In this document: piece after piece, positions 42,481 to 53,538 of the stretch
Layout: the number at the start of each line of letters is the position of its first letter
Numbering within the stretch: the first letter of the stretch is position 1
Assembly (NCBI GenBank): GCA_903632075.3
Contig: CAHIKZ030005493.1
Span: 1,938,501-2,002,500 of the forward strand
Direction of reading: 5' to 3'
Origin: Acanthosepion pharaonis
Taxonomy: Eukaryota > Mollusca > Cephalopoda > Sepiida > Sepiidae
DNA: 64,000 nucleotides
Made by a program: the position numbers and the translations under genes
Notes under the pieces: model-generated
The model's database searches: none
The model's input: the letters and a program-made list of their open reading frames with translations, nothing else
Told to the model about the DNA's origin: nothing

Positions 42481-42840
42481 TAATTTGTTTTGTCAAAAAT
42501 CTATTTCTGGTAATATTTTTTCCTCAAAAATGTACAGCTGGTAATATGATTTAAAAAACGTATTGCTTGGAATATTTTTTTTCAAAAATATATTTCTGGT
42601 GATAATTTTTTACAAAGTATTTCTAGTATTAAAACCTATTTTCACACTTTTATAATGCTTTTTACCTCAGTTTCAGGGTTAACTCTTTGCCCATAGCTGG
42701 GATCCTAACAGGTGCTACCACTCCAGGTCAAGGCGGACCTGGTAACACTAGCAATTAAGAGGTGGTTCCACGCTCCTCAAAACCTCCTGATCAGAGTCAT
42801 TGTTGTTGGACGTAGTTTATCGTCATACCCAGGACGGAGA
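42395..42840 (+). mobile_element. R1 composite element, full-length type
   Basis: Head (42395-42470), T-rich 'ggtaatattttttcctcaaa' units (42470-42620) and tail (42650-42840: 'acaggtgctaccactccagg', 'gttccacgctcctcaaaacc', 'tagtttatcgtcatacccag'). Same order as 12150-12665. Confidence 0.7.
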
Positions 42841-43159
42841 TTACGGATGTATTGATGCGCTTGCATAATGTTATACTGTGGCGAACGAAATTTTTTTTTC
42901 TTCCACCGAATGATATCGAATCTTCGTCGCCGCTTGTTATGGTCCGGTTCATTGTACCATGGTGATAGTCCAAGGTAGAACCAATAAAGAAGAACTCGAA
43001 CACAGGTATGGAATAACACAGATATATTACAAACAGGAATATATACAGAGAAGTAGAAGTGTTAGTATGAACAATCAGGTTTAGTAGAGAGAACAATGTA
43101 GTCTCGACCAGTATCACTATTCCAATATCTTGCAGTAATTGTCTGAACGCGACTCTGTT
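42841..43159. other. Unassigned
   Basis: No gene. 'ttacggatgtattgatgcgc' near 42840 belongs to the 120-bp family at 54525. 43140-43215 is a run of GACTCGACTT/TGAACTACTG units leading into the next array. Confidence 0.4.
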
Positions 43160-44440
43160 TCGGACTGCCTCTGACTCGACTCTTGACTCGACTTGAACTA
43201 CTGACTCAACTTGAACTACTGGCGATATTCAGTCACCCCCCCTCACGAGGGCGTCATGTGGCACAAGGCCTTTTTAACGTGGGCTCTCTGAGCCCGTGGG
43301 CTCGGCCAAAAATATGCCCATTGAACCCGTATAAACGGGTTCACGGCCGGTCTACCTCCCCGAACGAGAATCCGCCTTCGGCATAGCCTTCGGCATAGCC
43401 TTCTTCGGGTTACTCCCCACCTGAAGGCAGATAGTTCAACCGATGAGCCAGTCGACTGACTGACCGACTACCTTGAACTACTGACGATATTCAGTCACCC
43501 CCCCACACTGGGGGATCATGTGACACAAGGTCGGTTATTTATTGTGGGTTCTCCTAGCCCGTGGGCTCGGCCCAAAAATATGCCCATTGAACCCGTATAA
43601 ACGGGCTCAGAGCCCGTTTACCTCCCCGAACGAGACTCCGCCCCTCGGCGTAGCCTCTTTCGGGTTCCTCTCCGCCCGAAGGCAGAGAGTTCAACCGATC
43701 TGTCGTTCAAGACTTGAGCGACTGACGATATACAGTCACCCCCACCACGAGGGTGTCATGTGGCACAAGGCCTTTTTAACGTGGGAACTCCCGAGCCATT
43801 AGGCTCGGCCAAAAAATAGCCCATTTGAACCCGTATAAACGGGTTCTGGGCCGGTTTTACCTCCCCAAAGGAGACTCCGCCCTTCGGCGGAGCCTCCTTC
43901 GGGTTCCTCCTGCCCGAAGGAGAAGAGTTTAACCGAACAGTCGATTCAGAGGTGAACGACTGACAATATTCAGTCACCCCCACGAGGGTGTCATGGCACA
44001 AAGGCCTTTTAACGTGGGAACTCCCGAGCCATTAGGCTCGGCCTAAAAAATAGCCCATTTGAACCCTTATAAACGGGTTCAGGGCCGGTTTACCTCCCCG
44101 AAGGAGACTCCGCCCTTCGGCGTAGCCTCCTTCGGGTTCCTCCTGCCCGTAGGAAGAGAGTTGAACCGAACAGTCAGTTCAGGGTGAACGACTGACAATA
44201 TTCAGTCGCCCCCCACGAGGGTGTCATGTGGCACAAGGCCTTTTTAACGTGGGCATTCCCGAGCCATTAGGCTCGGTCAAAAAATAGCCCATTTGAACCC
44301 GTATAAACGGGTTCTGGGCCGGTTTAACCTCCCCGAAGGAGACTCCGCCCTTCGGCGTAGCCTCCTTCGGGTTCCTCTCGCCCGTAGGAAGAGAGTTGAA
44401 CCGTGCAGTCAGTTCAGAGGTGAACGACTGACTCCTTGCC
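43160..44440 (+). repeat. ~240-bp GC-rich tandem array rich in hairpins (5 copies)
   Basis: Each unit holds 'catgtggcacaaggcctttt', 'gagcccgtgggctcgg', 'aacccgtataaacgggttc', 'ctccgcccttcggcgtagcc' and 'ctccttcgggttcctcctgc', then 'cgactgacgatattcagtca'. At least four short perfect hairpins per unit are preserved across copies, some by paired changes (gagcccgtgggctc versus gagccattaggctc). Related arrays: 52343-53117, and single at 20400. The function is unknown. Structured RNA or a LINE/SINE tail are the obvious options. Confidence 0.88.
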
Positions 44441-44464
44441 TACTCCTGAGGTGCAGTATTTATT

Positions 44465-44640
44465 AAGTATGGAATAGTCCATTATCATTATTAGGGGTAA
44501 GATCCCAGAACACATAAATATCATTAAATTAAGGTCATTAACAGAGAAGGAGATTATGATGACAAACAAAAATTTCTTTTGACCCCCCCCAATAAAGCTT
44601 TTTAACCAATAGGTTACAAATTTATTGACGTACGAATATA
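44465..44640 (+). repeat. Member of the 120-bp 'ggctacggatttatt' family
   Basis: 'attaaggtcattaacagaga', 'aggagattatgatgacaaac' and 'aataggttacaaatttattg' match units at 54525-55560. Confidence 0.55.
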
Positions 44641-44644
44641 AACA

Positions 44645-44905
44645 CGAGAAAGAACACATATACTCAGCATCAGGAAGAAATAGCTGGAAATTCTTGGAGC
44701 CGTAATGAGGAAGGGTGGCTAGGAAAAGTTAATACTCATATGGCGTACTAAGAGCAAAAGAGATAGACAAAGGCAGCGAGCTGCTTACCTGACGAAATTG
44801 CGTGGGTAGATGGTGAAGCGGGAGTCGAGAGGCTTAGCAAAGTGACTGCTAACGGCTACAAGGGAGAGGAAGTTGTGGAGGGTCATTAATACTCATGCTC
44901 TGAAG
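44645..44905 (+). pseudogene. LINE RT C-terminus
   Basis: Frameshifted: 'gtaatgaggaagggtggcta' (VMRKGG), 'agacaaaggcagcgagctgc', EIAWVDGEAGVERLSKVTAN, 'acaagggagaggaagttgtg', 'gagggtcattaatactcatg' (WR.I.THAL). It is a decayed plus-strand copy of the family ending at 13020 (minus). Confidence 0.6.
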
Positions 44906-45101
44906 GGATATAGTATTGTTCATGATGACGGTCGTCTTCGAGTATAGAATCCAGAGGTTAGCAGTGAATAGTTCGAAGACAGTAGGGAAGCGTTGTTCAG
45001 GTTAGCAGTGGATATTTTGGTAAAAGTAGCAGAGCGTAGGTCGTCCTTCTGTTTCTCTTCGCCTGACAAGCTGGCACTGGACATTCGGGTAGAGTAAACA
45101 A

Positions 45102-45203
45102 AATGGCCGCCTTTATACACGACGGATTGAATATTCTACGTCTTCTGATTAACCAATCAGAAGACGTAGAATATTCAATCCGTCGTGTATAAAGGCGGCC
45201 ATT
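45102..45203. repeat. Perfect 49-bp palindrome with 4-bp spacer
   Basis: Arms 45102-45150 and 45155-45203 are exact reverse complements around 'aacc'. The arm sequence ('aatggccgcctttatacacg'...) also occurs singly at about 8873-8940, so one dispersed repeat was copied into an inverted pair, apparently very recently. Confidence 0.95.
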
Positions 45204-45259
45204 CTATTGGTGGACTATAAAGTGAGTCAAATCATTTGGGCTCGCTCACTAGTTACATA

Positions 45260-45590
45260 ATATACACAAAAAACTGCAACACAAAAATCGTACGACTCAT
45301 ACAGCAATCGTTATCACTTGACTTAAAATATTTTTGCCTTTCCTTGCCTTTAAAGGAGTGCCCTTTGCCGTGCAAAATATAGTACATAAACGAAGAAGAC
45401 AAAGATGGGAGTTATGTTGAAAAATGAATATTTTTTGTGCAAAATAAATGTTTTATGCTTAGGCTTATTAATTTAACTCAATAGTCATGACCGTATTAAG
45501 GGCATTGACAGTTAAAAAAAAAAGATTATACTGATAAATTTTCATTTCTTGCACCCTGTGCTGCGCCAGGAAATTATTCTCCCCGGAATC
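45260..45590. other. AT-rich; diverged 120-bp family unit
   Basis: 'gggagttatgttgaaaaatg', 'gcaaaataaatgttttatgc' and 'attaagggcattgacagtta' resemble 54525-55560. Nothing else seen. Confidence 0.4.
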
Positions 45591-45599
45591 GATCCTTCA

Positions 45600-46165
45600 G
45601 ATCTACAAATCAACAATTCGCCCTTGCATGGAGTATTGCTGCCATATAGGATCTGGAGCCCCTATCTGTTTGCCTCGGGGTTCTTGATAAGATGCAGAGG
45701 CGGATATGCAATATAATTGGCCCTGATCTGGCTTCTAGTCTACAGTCGCTCCCTCACAGATGCGCCGTCGCTTCTCTCTGTCTTTTTTTTACAAATACTT
45801 CCATGGTTATTGCTCCGAGGATCTTCTTTCGCTGGTTGTCAAACTTCATGAAGTTAAGCGTTCTACTAGGCTGGCATCTCGCTCACACCCTTTCACTGTT
45901 GAAACTATTAAATGTAGCCGTCTCTTCATATAGCTCTCGCACCTCTCGCCTGTGGAACTCCCTTCCCTATTCCTGTTTCCCTGTGAGCTATAATCTCCAG
46001 CTATTCAAATGTAATGTCAATCGACATCTCCAGTTGCCTTGATCTATCCACTATCTCCCCATCCTTTCCTCTATCACTCCTATCTGATCTTGCTCCAAAT
46101 CTTCTGTAACCCCTTGCGTCCTAGTGGCTTCACGCCTTGCTTGGAGTGAAACGCTTAAAACAAAG
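45600..46165 (+). pseudogene. Non-LTR RT C-terminus with complete 3' tail
   Basis: 'caattcgcccttgcatggag' (RPCME), YCCHI, then MQRRICNIIGPDLASSLQSL, PHRCAVASLCLFF, SRTSRLWNSLPYSCFPVSYN and FKCNVNRHLQLP, stop. The 3' UTR ends 'cccttgcgtcctagtggctt', 'cttgcttggagtgaaacgct' and an A-rich tail. It is the best reference copy in this window for the 3' end that was amplified at 39862-41622. Confidence 0.8.
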
Positions 46166-46189
46166 AACAAAAACAACAACAAAAAAAAA

Positions 46190-46699
46190 CCTCATCAAAA
46201 ACTAGAAAGAGTGATAACAACTACTGGCCTTGAGAAATCTATTTTCTTGAAAAATGGTTTTAAGAGAAAGATTTTATAAATTTTAGCCAAAAGCAGTACT
46301 AGCTGCTCGGTCAATGAATGCCAAATGTTTCCTTGTAGGGAAATGGCTAATATTAGCATATATTGGAAATAGTTTACTTGTGCCAAAAAAAAAAAAAATG
46401 ACATTAATATTGATTTTTTAAAAAAACAAAAACAAAACATAAGTACAATGTAATTATGAAAAATTCCTATCCATTTCTTAGGATGGCTTTGTCTACCCAA
46501 CTATTTAACCTGCTGAAGGAGTAAGAAGAAATGGATTCATGCCTTCCTCAAGAGTATAAGCATGAAGTAAACTTAACAAAATAGGATGAGATTTGAATTA
46601 AGCTGCTAGTGGAAATAAAGCAATAGACATTAAGATGAAAGAAATGCTAGTGAAAAATTTTTTTTACACATTACTTGTTGTTGCATACATGTTATATTT

Positions 46700-46730
<31 letters not shown>

Positions 46731-47550
46731 GTACAACTTAGCATCATAAAATTGCTACTTAGGAAAGAGAGTGGAGTGGTTTCCTGTTGCTTTCTCAATA
46801 GTTTGGAATTCAACTTTTCTTCTCAACTAGATGCCACCCAAGGCTAGATGGCCTAGTCTATCCAACTATTTAACCTGCAGAAGGAGTAAGAAGAAATGGA
46901 TTCATGCCTTCCTCAAGAGTATAAGCATGAAGTAAACTTAACAAAATAAGATGAGATTTGAATTAAGCTGCTAGTGGAAATAAAGCAATAGACATTAAGA
47001 TGAAAGAAATGCTAGTGAAAAAATTTTTTTACACATTACTTGTTGTTGCATACATGTTATATTTTCTCTGTGTATATATATATGTACAACTTAGCCTCAT
47101 AAAATTGCTACTTAGGAAAGAGAGTGGAGTGGTTTCCTGTTGTTTTCTCAATAGTATGGAATTCAACTTTTCTTCTCAACTAGATGCCACCCAAGGCTAG
47201 ATGGCCTAGTCTATCCAACTATTTAACCTGCTGAAGGAGTAAGAAGAAATGGATTCATGCCTTCCTCAAGAGCATTAGCGTGTAGTAAATGCAACAAAAT
47301 AGGATGAAATTTGAATTCAGCTGCTAGTGGAAATAAAGCAATAGACATTAAGATGAAAAGGAAAAAGATTTTTACACATTACTTGTTGTTGCATACTTGT
47401 TATAATTTATCTGTGTGGAACAGATGTATATATAAATATATGTACAACATAGCATCATAAAACTCTCTCAGAGAACAAAGCATGTTTGTCATTGTTTTGG
47501 TTATTCCGTTCTGTCTATGAAATACAGAGTTATTATATCATGGATATAAT
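46190..47550. repeat. Segmental tandem repeat, 365-bp unit (about 3 copies)
   Basis: 'tgaaggagtaagaagaaatg', 'gattcatgccttcctcaaga', 'gaaagaaatgctagtgaaaa', 'cttgttgttgcatacatgtt' and 'gccacccaaggctagatggc' recur at 46510, 46875 and about 47232. Units differ in the length of a TATA run. Frames of 66-70 codons inside recur with the unit and are not evidence of coding. Confidence 0.9.
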
Positions 47551-47658
47551 AATGGCCATAATGGGGGAATGAAATCAGAGAATGAACCTTTCTTCCATAG
47601 TACATCCGTTAATTGGTGGCTCCGATATGATATGAACATACAAGAAAATATGAAATCT

Positions 47659-47970
47659 TCATTCCTTGCATGAAACTCCATAACCCACATCAATACTAGA
47701 AAGAGTGAGAACAACTACTGGCCTTGAGAAATCTATTTTCTTGAAAAATTGTTTTAAGAGAAAGATTTTATAAATTTTAGCCAAAAGCCGTACTGGCTGC
47801 TTGGTCAATGAATGCCGAATATCTTCTGTTAGGGAAATGGGTAATATTGCCTTATATTGGAAATAGTTTACCTGTGCCATAAAGAAAATGATAGTAATAC
47901 TGAATTTTTTTTTTAAAAAGCTTTTATTAGTACAATGCAATTATGAAAAATTCCTATCCATTTCTTAGGT
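47659..47970. repeat. Second copy of 46195-46490
   Basis: 'tactggccttgagaaatcta', 'ttaagagaaagattttataa' and 'tatattggaaatagttta' occur in the same order as at 46195-46490. Partial third and fourth copies at 49225-49310 and 49770-49830. These flank the 365-bp units, so the larger duplicated block is about 1.4 kb. Confidence 0.8.
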
Positions 47971-48059
47971 TGATTATATAAATAATTTCTATTTTGTTTC
48001 TCAGCCTTATTCTCCCAAAAATAAAATACAATTATATTTTATACAATTATATATTCACC

Positions 48060-48410
48060 AATATTGAGTCCTGGGTATGATGATAAACTACATCTGGCAA
48101 CAAGGCCTCTGATCGGGAGATTGGAGGAGGTTTTGAGAAGCATGGAATCACCTCTTTATTGCTGTTATTCCCAGGTCTACCCTTACCAAGAGTGGTAGCA
48201 CCTGTTAGGGTCCCAGCTATGGGCAAATAGTGAACTCCTCAAAAGAAAAAAACAAAAAAAATCAACAGTATGTATGATCTAAAAACCATTTACTTAAAAG
48301 CATACCTTTACCTTGGAAGTATAAAATTATGTACAAATTATTTAGATTTCAGCATTAAATAATCCATAGAGGTTGATATGCCACCAAACAAAATATAGCC
48401 AACCAAACAA
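48060..48410 (-). mobile_element. R1 composite element
   Basis: Minus orientation: the tail is at 48060-48240 ('tgggtatgatgataaactac', 'agcacctgttagggtcccag'), the head at 48345-48410 ('gcattaaataatccatagag', 'gttgatatgcc'). Confidence 0.65.
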
Positions 48411-48734
48411 TATGAAAGAACTGTCTCATGACATTAGACCATATAATTTTTCCCTCTTGTAGATGTTGAGACTAAAATGCTTTCTTTATTCTTTCAACCC
48501 GTCATGTTGACACGAACTTATTTTTCTTAAGAATCAAATTTCCTGCTCATAGGCCTGAACGCTGACTTGGTGCGCGAATGAAAAATAAAATTGTTTTGAT
48601 GTGCTTGTCAATTCAGTTTAGTGTGCCGTAGCGGCTAAAAGTAGTGCATTCCCTTGATTTCTTCTTTTTGCTTTGAGTGTCACATATAGGGCACAGGAGA
48701 TCGTGGCTCTCTACAGCTTCCTTTTCTTTATCAT

Positions 48735-49250
48735 CTGAGAATTGCCATTGTTACTTGGGAAAGAGAGTGGAGTGGTTTCCTGTTGTTTTCTCAATAGTTT
48801 GGAATTCAACTTTTCTTCTCAACTAGATGCCACCTAAGGCTAGATGGCCTAGTCTATCCAGCTATTTAACCTGCAGAAGGAGTAGGAAGAAAAGGAGCCA
48901 TGCCTTCCTCAAGAGCATTAGCGTGCAGTGAACGCAACAAAATAGGATGAAATTTGAATTCAGCTGCTAGTAGAAATAAAGCAATAGACATTAAGATGAA
49001 AAGGAAAAAGATTTTTACACATTACTTGTTGTTGTATACTTGTTATAATTTCTCTGTGTGGGACAAATGTATATGTAAATATATGTACAACTTAGCATCA
49101 TAAAACTCTATTAGAGAACAAAGCATGTTTGTCATTCTTTCGGTTATTCCGTTCTGTCTATGAAATACAGAGTTATTATATCATGGATACAATAATGACC
49201 ACAATGGGGGAATGAAAATCAGAGAATGAACCTTATAAATTTTATTTTAT
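48735..49250. repeat. Further copy of the 365-bp segment
   Basis: 'gggaaagagagtggagtggt', 'tagatgccacctaaggctag', 'tgccttcctcaagagcatta' and 'cttagcatcataaaactcta' match 47110-47560. Confidence 0.8.
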
Positions 49251-49975
49251 AAATTGTAACCAAAAGCAGCACTAGCTGCTCAGTTAATGAATGCCGAATG
49301 TTTCTTTTCTGATGCAAACGAACATTTTTTTGCCACTTTTGTAATGCCAACGAATACTCGTTGTCACTTCCGTAATGCTCGTTGTAGTAGAGACTTTGTA
49401 ATCTCAGATACAACTATAGTGACGCCGTTGAACAATACTGGTGTCAATGGCCTTCGAATATTCTCGCACTAATAGTACTTGCTCGTTGATACTCGCTCAG
49501 ATAGTAATCATAAAAGAGAAATAGTATAGTGAATAGAGTACAGAATAGCGGTCCGTATAATGATAGAGGATAGACTAGAAACAGCGATCCGAATAGTATA
49601 GAGGATAGACTCGGAATGCGATCATTTAGACGTCAAGCGACTTCCTATATATGCGTTTCCTCTCGGGTCACGGGGCCTACTTAATTCAATAATTTGATCG
49701 CCTGTGTTTACTCACTGGCGATCTATGTTCAAACTCAAGTGTCGGCAGCGACATTTTATTCCTATATAAGTTTTCTTTTAAGGAGATGGCTAATATTAAT
49801 GTATATTGGAAATAGTTTATCTGTGTCGTCAAAAAAATCAGAATGTTTATTGTTCCAAAAAGTGATTAAAATTTTAATAAAACCTAAACATATGATGAAA
49901 GTGAATTTATACGTTTTTTTTTTTTTTTTTTTTTTGAGAATTTATAACAAAAATATTAAACACTATTTATTCATT
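49251..49975. other. No gene recognised
   Basis: It starts in the 365-bp block family. 49500-49660 has short repeats of 'aatagtatagaggatagact' type. A T-run lies at 49917-49935. Confidence 0.4.
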
Positions 49976-50521
49976 AGATTGTGACGGTTACACACCTGGC
50001 CCAGGGTCGAATCCTTGGTTACGGCGCCAACTGTGACGTCGCTCCTCCTGGTCGCTCCTCCTGGTTCCCAAGCGTGCCGCTCCAACCCCTTGGTTGGATG
50101 ATCACCAGCCTCGCCTTTTCCCAACTCGCTTCCAATACCTGGTTACTGAAGCAACTGTACTGATCTCCGGTCTGTCTACCCACGTTGTGTTTAGATCTTA
50201 GACAGACGGGACCAGCAGGGATTGGGGCCGATACAAGTTGAGTCCGACGGGGGTGGCAAAACACAAGTAAAAGAAAAAAAAAACTCACGAGACAAAAAAA
50301 TTACTGATAAAAAAGGGTGACAACCTTTTATATCTAATGTCCGTTACATAAAGAAAAATTGTTCTCAATTCCCGACCCGCTCTGTGGACTATGGCACCAA
50401 GCTTCTATCACACAACCTAAAGATTTCGAATTGCCTACTCTTTAGAATTGTGTATGTCGGAGTGTGGTTTAGTTCGACACTGGGGCTAATTTCTATCGAT
50501 CATTCGCAGTTGATTCTTCTC

Positions 50522-50960
50522 TTCGACTTGAGTTGTATTTCTTCTTCTTCGTCGACTAAGATAGAACTTCTCTTGTCTTCGACTTGGCTGCAACTTCTCT
50601 TGTCTTCGACTTGGCTGCAACTTCTCTTGTCTTCGACTTGGCTGCAACTTCTCTGCGGCTTTCGGGGTAATCTTCTTCTTCGTCGACTAAGATAGAACTT
50701 CTCTTGTCTTCGACTTGGCTGCAACTTCTCTTGTCTTCGACTTGGCTGCAACTTCTCTTGTCTTCGACTTGGCTGCAACTTCTCTGCGGCTTTCGGGTAA
50801 TCTTCTTCTTCGTCTGCTTGGGCTGGAAGTTCTCTTGTCTTCGACTTGGGCTGGAAGGATTTCTTGCCGCAACTCAGCCGCAACTCTCTGTCGTCCGAGG
50901 TGATCTCTTCTCGCTGCCGTCCGGGGCTGAACTCTTCTGTCTTCGACTTGGGCTGGAAGG
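50522..50960. repeat. 27-bp minisatellite inside a ~127-bp higher-order repeat
   Basis: 'tcttgtcttcgacttggctg' recurs in two groups of three (50566-50650, 50694-50780). Each group is framed by 'cgtcgactaagatagaactt' and 'ctctgcggctttcggg'. A looser copy follows at 50810-50960. Both strands give long frames because 27 is divisible by 3. No protein family fits. Confidence 0.9.
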
Positions 50961-51242
50961 ATTTCTTGTCTGAGGATTATGAATCGGGCCCGATGCCCGC
51001 GTTCAGGCTCTTTCCCTGCCCGCGGTCAGCTGCAACTCCACTCCAACTGATTTCTGCCGACTGGGGTCCTGCTTTTATTGACGCCGCAACAAACTGGGGT
51101 GGGTCTGTCGGCGTCAGGGTTTTCTCGATAACTCCAAAAGTCGCATTATTTTTGATTTCCCATTATCGCTATTGTTTTCACCTACTTCCTCACAGTGCCC
51201 TTGGTGGGGGGCGCACAATCTTTCCCGGTCCCTCGTATGTCA

Positions 51243-51390
51243 GGTGACCGCTCTCGACCAATGATTCCTGATCGAGCACTTCTTTCTCTTCTTTTCCGCA
51301 GATCACGTGACCGTTTCCGACCAATGGTTCTTGATCGAGCATCCTTTCTCTTCTTTCCGCATATCACGTGACCGCTTTCGGCTAATGAGA
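51243..51390. promoter_or_regulatory. Triple 62-bp repeat carrying CACGTG and CCAAT boxes
   Basis: Three units start at about 51243, 51306 and 51367. Each has a (T)CACGTGACC or CAGGTGACC box, then 'cgaccaatg' (CCAAT on plus) and 'tgatcgagca'. E-box and CCAAT pairs repeated at constant spacing look like LTR enhancer or promoter elements. This is inferred from sequence only. Confidence 0.5.
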
Positions 51391-51400
51391 TTGTGGTTGG

Positions 51401-52342
51401 GCGTGGTTTACATCGTTCTTGTTTTAAAAAAAACAAAATCTAATTTTGCCTTTTTTTGCACGTACGAAAAAATGACAATCTTGGCTTTTTCTCACCTGGG
51501 CTCTGTCAAAACAGCCTGCCGCTAATTAGATGTGACTTCAGGGAAGAATATTGGCGCTATCTGTGAACTGAGACAATCGTTTTTTTTCACCTCTTGTTTT
51601 TGTCAGACCCGACAGTCAGAAAATCTTAATTATCTACATTGAAAATGTCCCCACTTTGTTATCATGGGTTTCCAATTCTTAATAGGTATATAGTTCCACC
51701 GGTCACTCCCTCAACCCAAAAGACACTTTTCTCCGATTAAAAAATTTCGTTTCTATTGTTCTAAAAAGAATTTCCCTTTCTCCAATTTGACAATGAGTCT
51801 TTCCACGCAAAAAGGCTAGGTGCTTTGACCGATTTTTCTTATCAATTGCCAAAACACTGTCATCAAGCCTGGTTCTTTTCTCCCTCTTAATGATTTTTCA
51901 TTTAAAATAACAATTCTCTATTGTCCTTTAAAATTCGGCCACACGCAGGCCAAGATATCTTTCTGATACTTATCTTCGCTTATGACTGGGTCATGCATCA
52001 TCCACTCTCTTCTTTCTTTCTTTTTTTTTTCTTTTTCTTCCTCTTTCTTTTCTTTTTCTTTTAGGATCGTCTAAGTACAATCTTAGTGAATTATTTTCAA
52101 CTCAATTATTTTCCGTTTAAAAAAATTCCACAACCTGTTTAGTAAACCGAGTAAAAAAAAAATTAAATCATATTTCTATGAATATTTCTAATAATGCAAG
52201 GTGCCACAGATTGTTTATTTATGTTGTAACCCAGAATAACCAAACCGGAGCTTAGAAATGAAAATCAATATCGACATCAACAAAATACAATACTCGCCAG
52301 CGCCGTGAAGTAGGTAAACAACTGCTAGTGGTGAACCACTTA
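51401..52342. other. No gene or repeat recognised
   Basis: T-rich, with a pyrimidine run at 52005-52065. No domain seen. Confidence 0.4.
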
Positions 52343-53117
52343 GACAGCATATTACGATATTTACCTGCCGACCCACGAGGTAGGATGCGGCACAAGGCCA
52401 AATTTAATTTGGGGAAATCCGAGCCCCTGGGCTCGGGCAAAAATTGCTCGAAGACTCCGCATACGCGGGATCGGGTCTAACTCCCCGGTACGAGACTCTG
52501 CCCTTCAGCATAGGCTCGTCTGGGTTTCACTCTGCCCGAGACAGGCACGGCAAGAGTTTCCCACGCTGACAGCTCAAGCTGACAACTCACGCCGACAGCT
52601 CACACTGTCAGTGTAGACAGCATATTACCATATTTACCTGCCTCCCGACGAGGTAGGATGTGGCAGAAGGCCAAATTTAATTTGGGGAAATCCGAGCACC
52701 TGGGCTCGGGCAAAAATTGCTCGTAGACTCCGCATACGCGGGATCGGGTCTACCTCCCTGGTACGAGACTCTGCCCTTCAGCATAGGCTCGTCTGGGTTT
52801 CACTCTGCCCGAGACAGGCACGGCAAGAGTTTCCCACGCTGACAGATCACGCTGCCAGTGTAAACAGCATATTACGGTATTTACCTGCCGAGGTAGGAAG
52901 TGGCACAAGGCCAAATTTAATTTGGGGAAATCTGAGCCCGTGGGATAGGGCAAAAATTGCCCGTAGACCCCGCATATGCGGGATTGGGCATCTGTCTACC
53001 TCCCCGGACGAGACTCTGCTCTTCGGCATAGGCTCGTCCGGCTTCCTCTCTGTCCCAAAAGCAGATAGTTCGACACGGCAAGAGCTATCCACGCTGGCAA
53101 CGTGAGCTGTCAGCGTA
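52343..53117 (+). repeat. ~255-bp hairpin-rich tandem array (3 copies)
   Basis: 'cagcatattac' plus 'atttacctgcc' begins units at 52343, 52614 and 52861. Each has 'gtaggatgtggcacaaggcc', 'tccgagcccctgggctcggg', 'ctccgcatacgcggga' and 'cgagactctgcccttcagca'. It is related to 43160-44440 by the GGCACAAGGCC start and the same order of hairpins, though the linking sequence differs. Confidence 0.88.
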
Positions 53118-53538
53118 CACAGCATATTACCCCCACTTACAATAGATCCAACATATTTATGAGGATCGGGACATAACCATTAGTGTTCATAGGTACGGTA
53201 TATAATAGTTTACAAGAATAATTTTATATTTACAACATTCTAAAAGTTATTAAATTAGAACTAATGCAATGCGATATTTATCATTTACCAATTTATAAAG
53301 AAATAAATACAAAAACAATTTTTATTTCAAAGTTTATAAACATTTCTTCAAGTATAAATATATGTAAACCAACTTTTAGGAAATTCTTATTATTCACCAT
53401 TTTATGAAGTTGGAATGTTTTGCCAACGTTTCAATAAAGAATCTAATAAATAAATAGTGTTTATTATTTTTGTTGTCAATTCTCAAGAACAAAGAAAATG
53501 TATAAATTTATTTCCATATTTTTAGACTTTATTCCAAA
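53118..53538. other. AT-rich, no feature seen
   Basis: No gene, tandem repeat or inverted repeat recognised. Confidence 0.4.

Larger units (their letters stand above)
49985..51400 (-). mobile_element. LTR-like region with adjoining primer-binding site (candidate)
   Basis: On the minus strand a run ends GACGTCACA (50040-50032), followed after two bases by TGGCGCCGTAACCAAGGATT and CGACCC. This is complementary to the 3' part of a tRNA (acceptor plus T arm with GGTCGAATCC). LTR ending in CA, 2-nt gap, then TGG is the standard primer-binding-site layout. The LTR would extend to higher coordinates. It includes tandem 27-bp and 62-bp repeats. I could not find its outer end or a partner LTR, and internal sequence is lost within about 60 bp. 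Confidence 0.4.

Noticed and set aside
50500..50883. 127-codon lysine/arginine/serine-rich frame
   Set aside because: It is produced by a 27-bp minisatellite. Both strands are open over the same stretch and no homologue is apparent.
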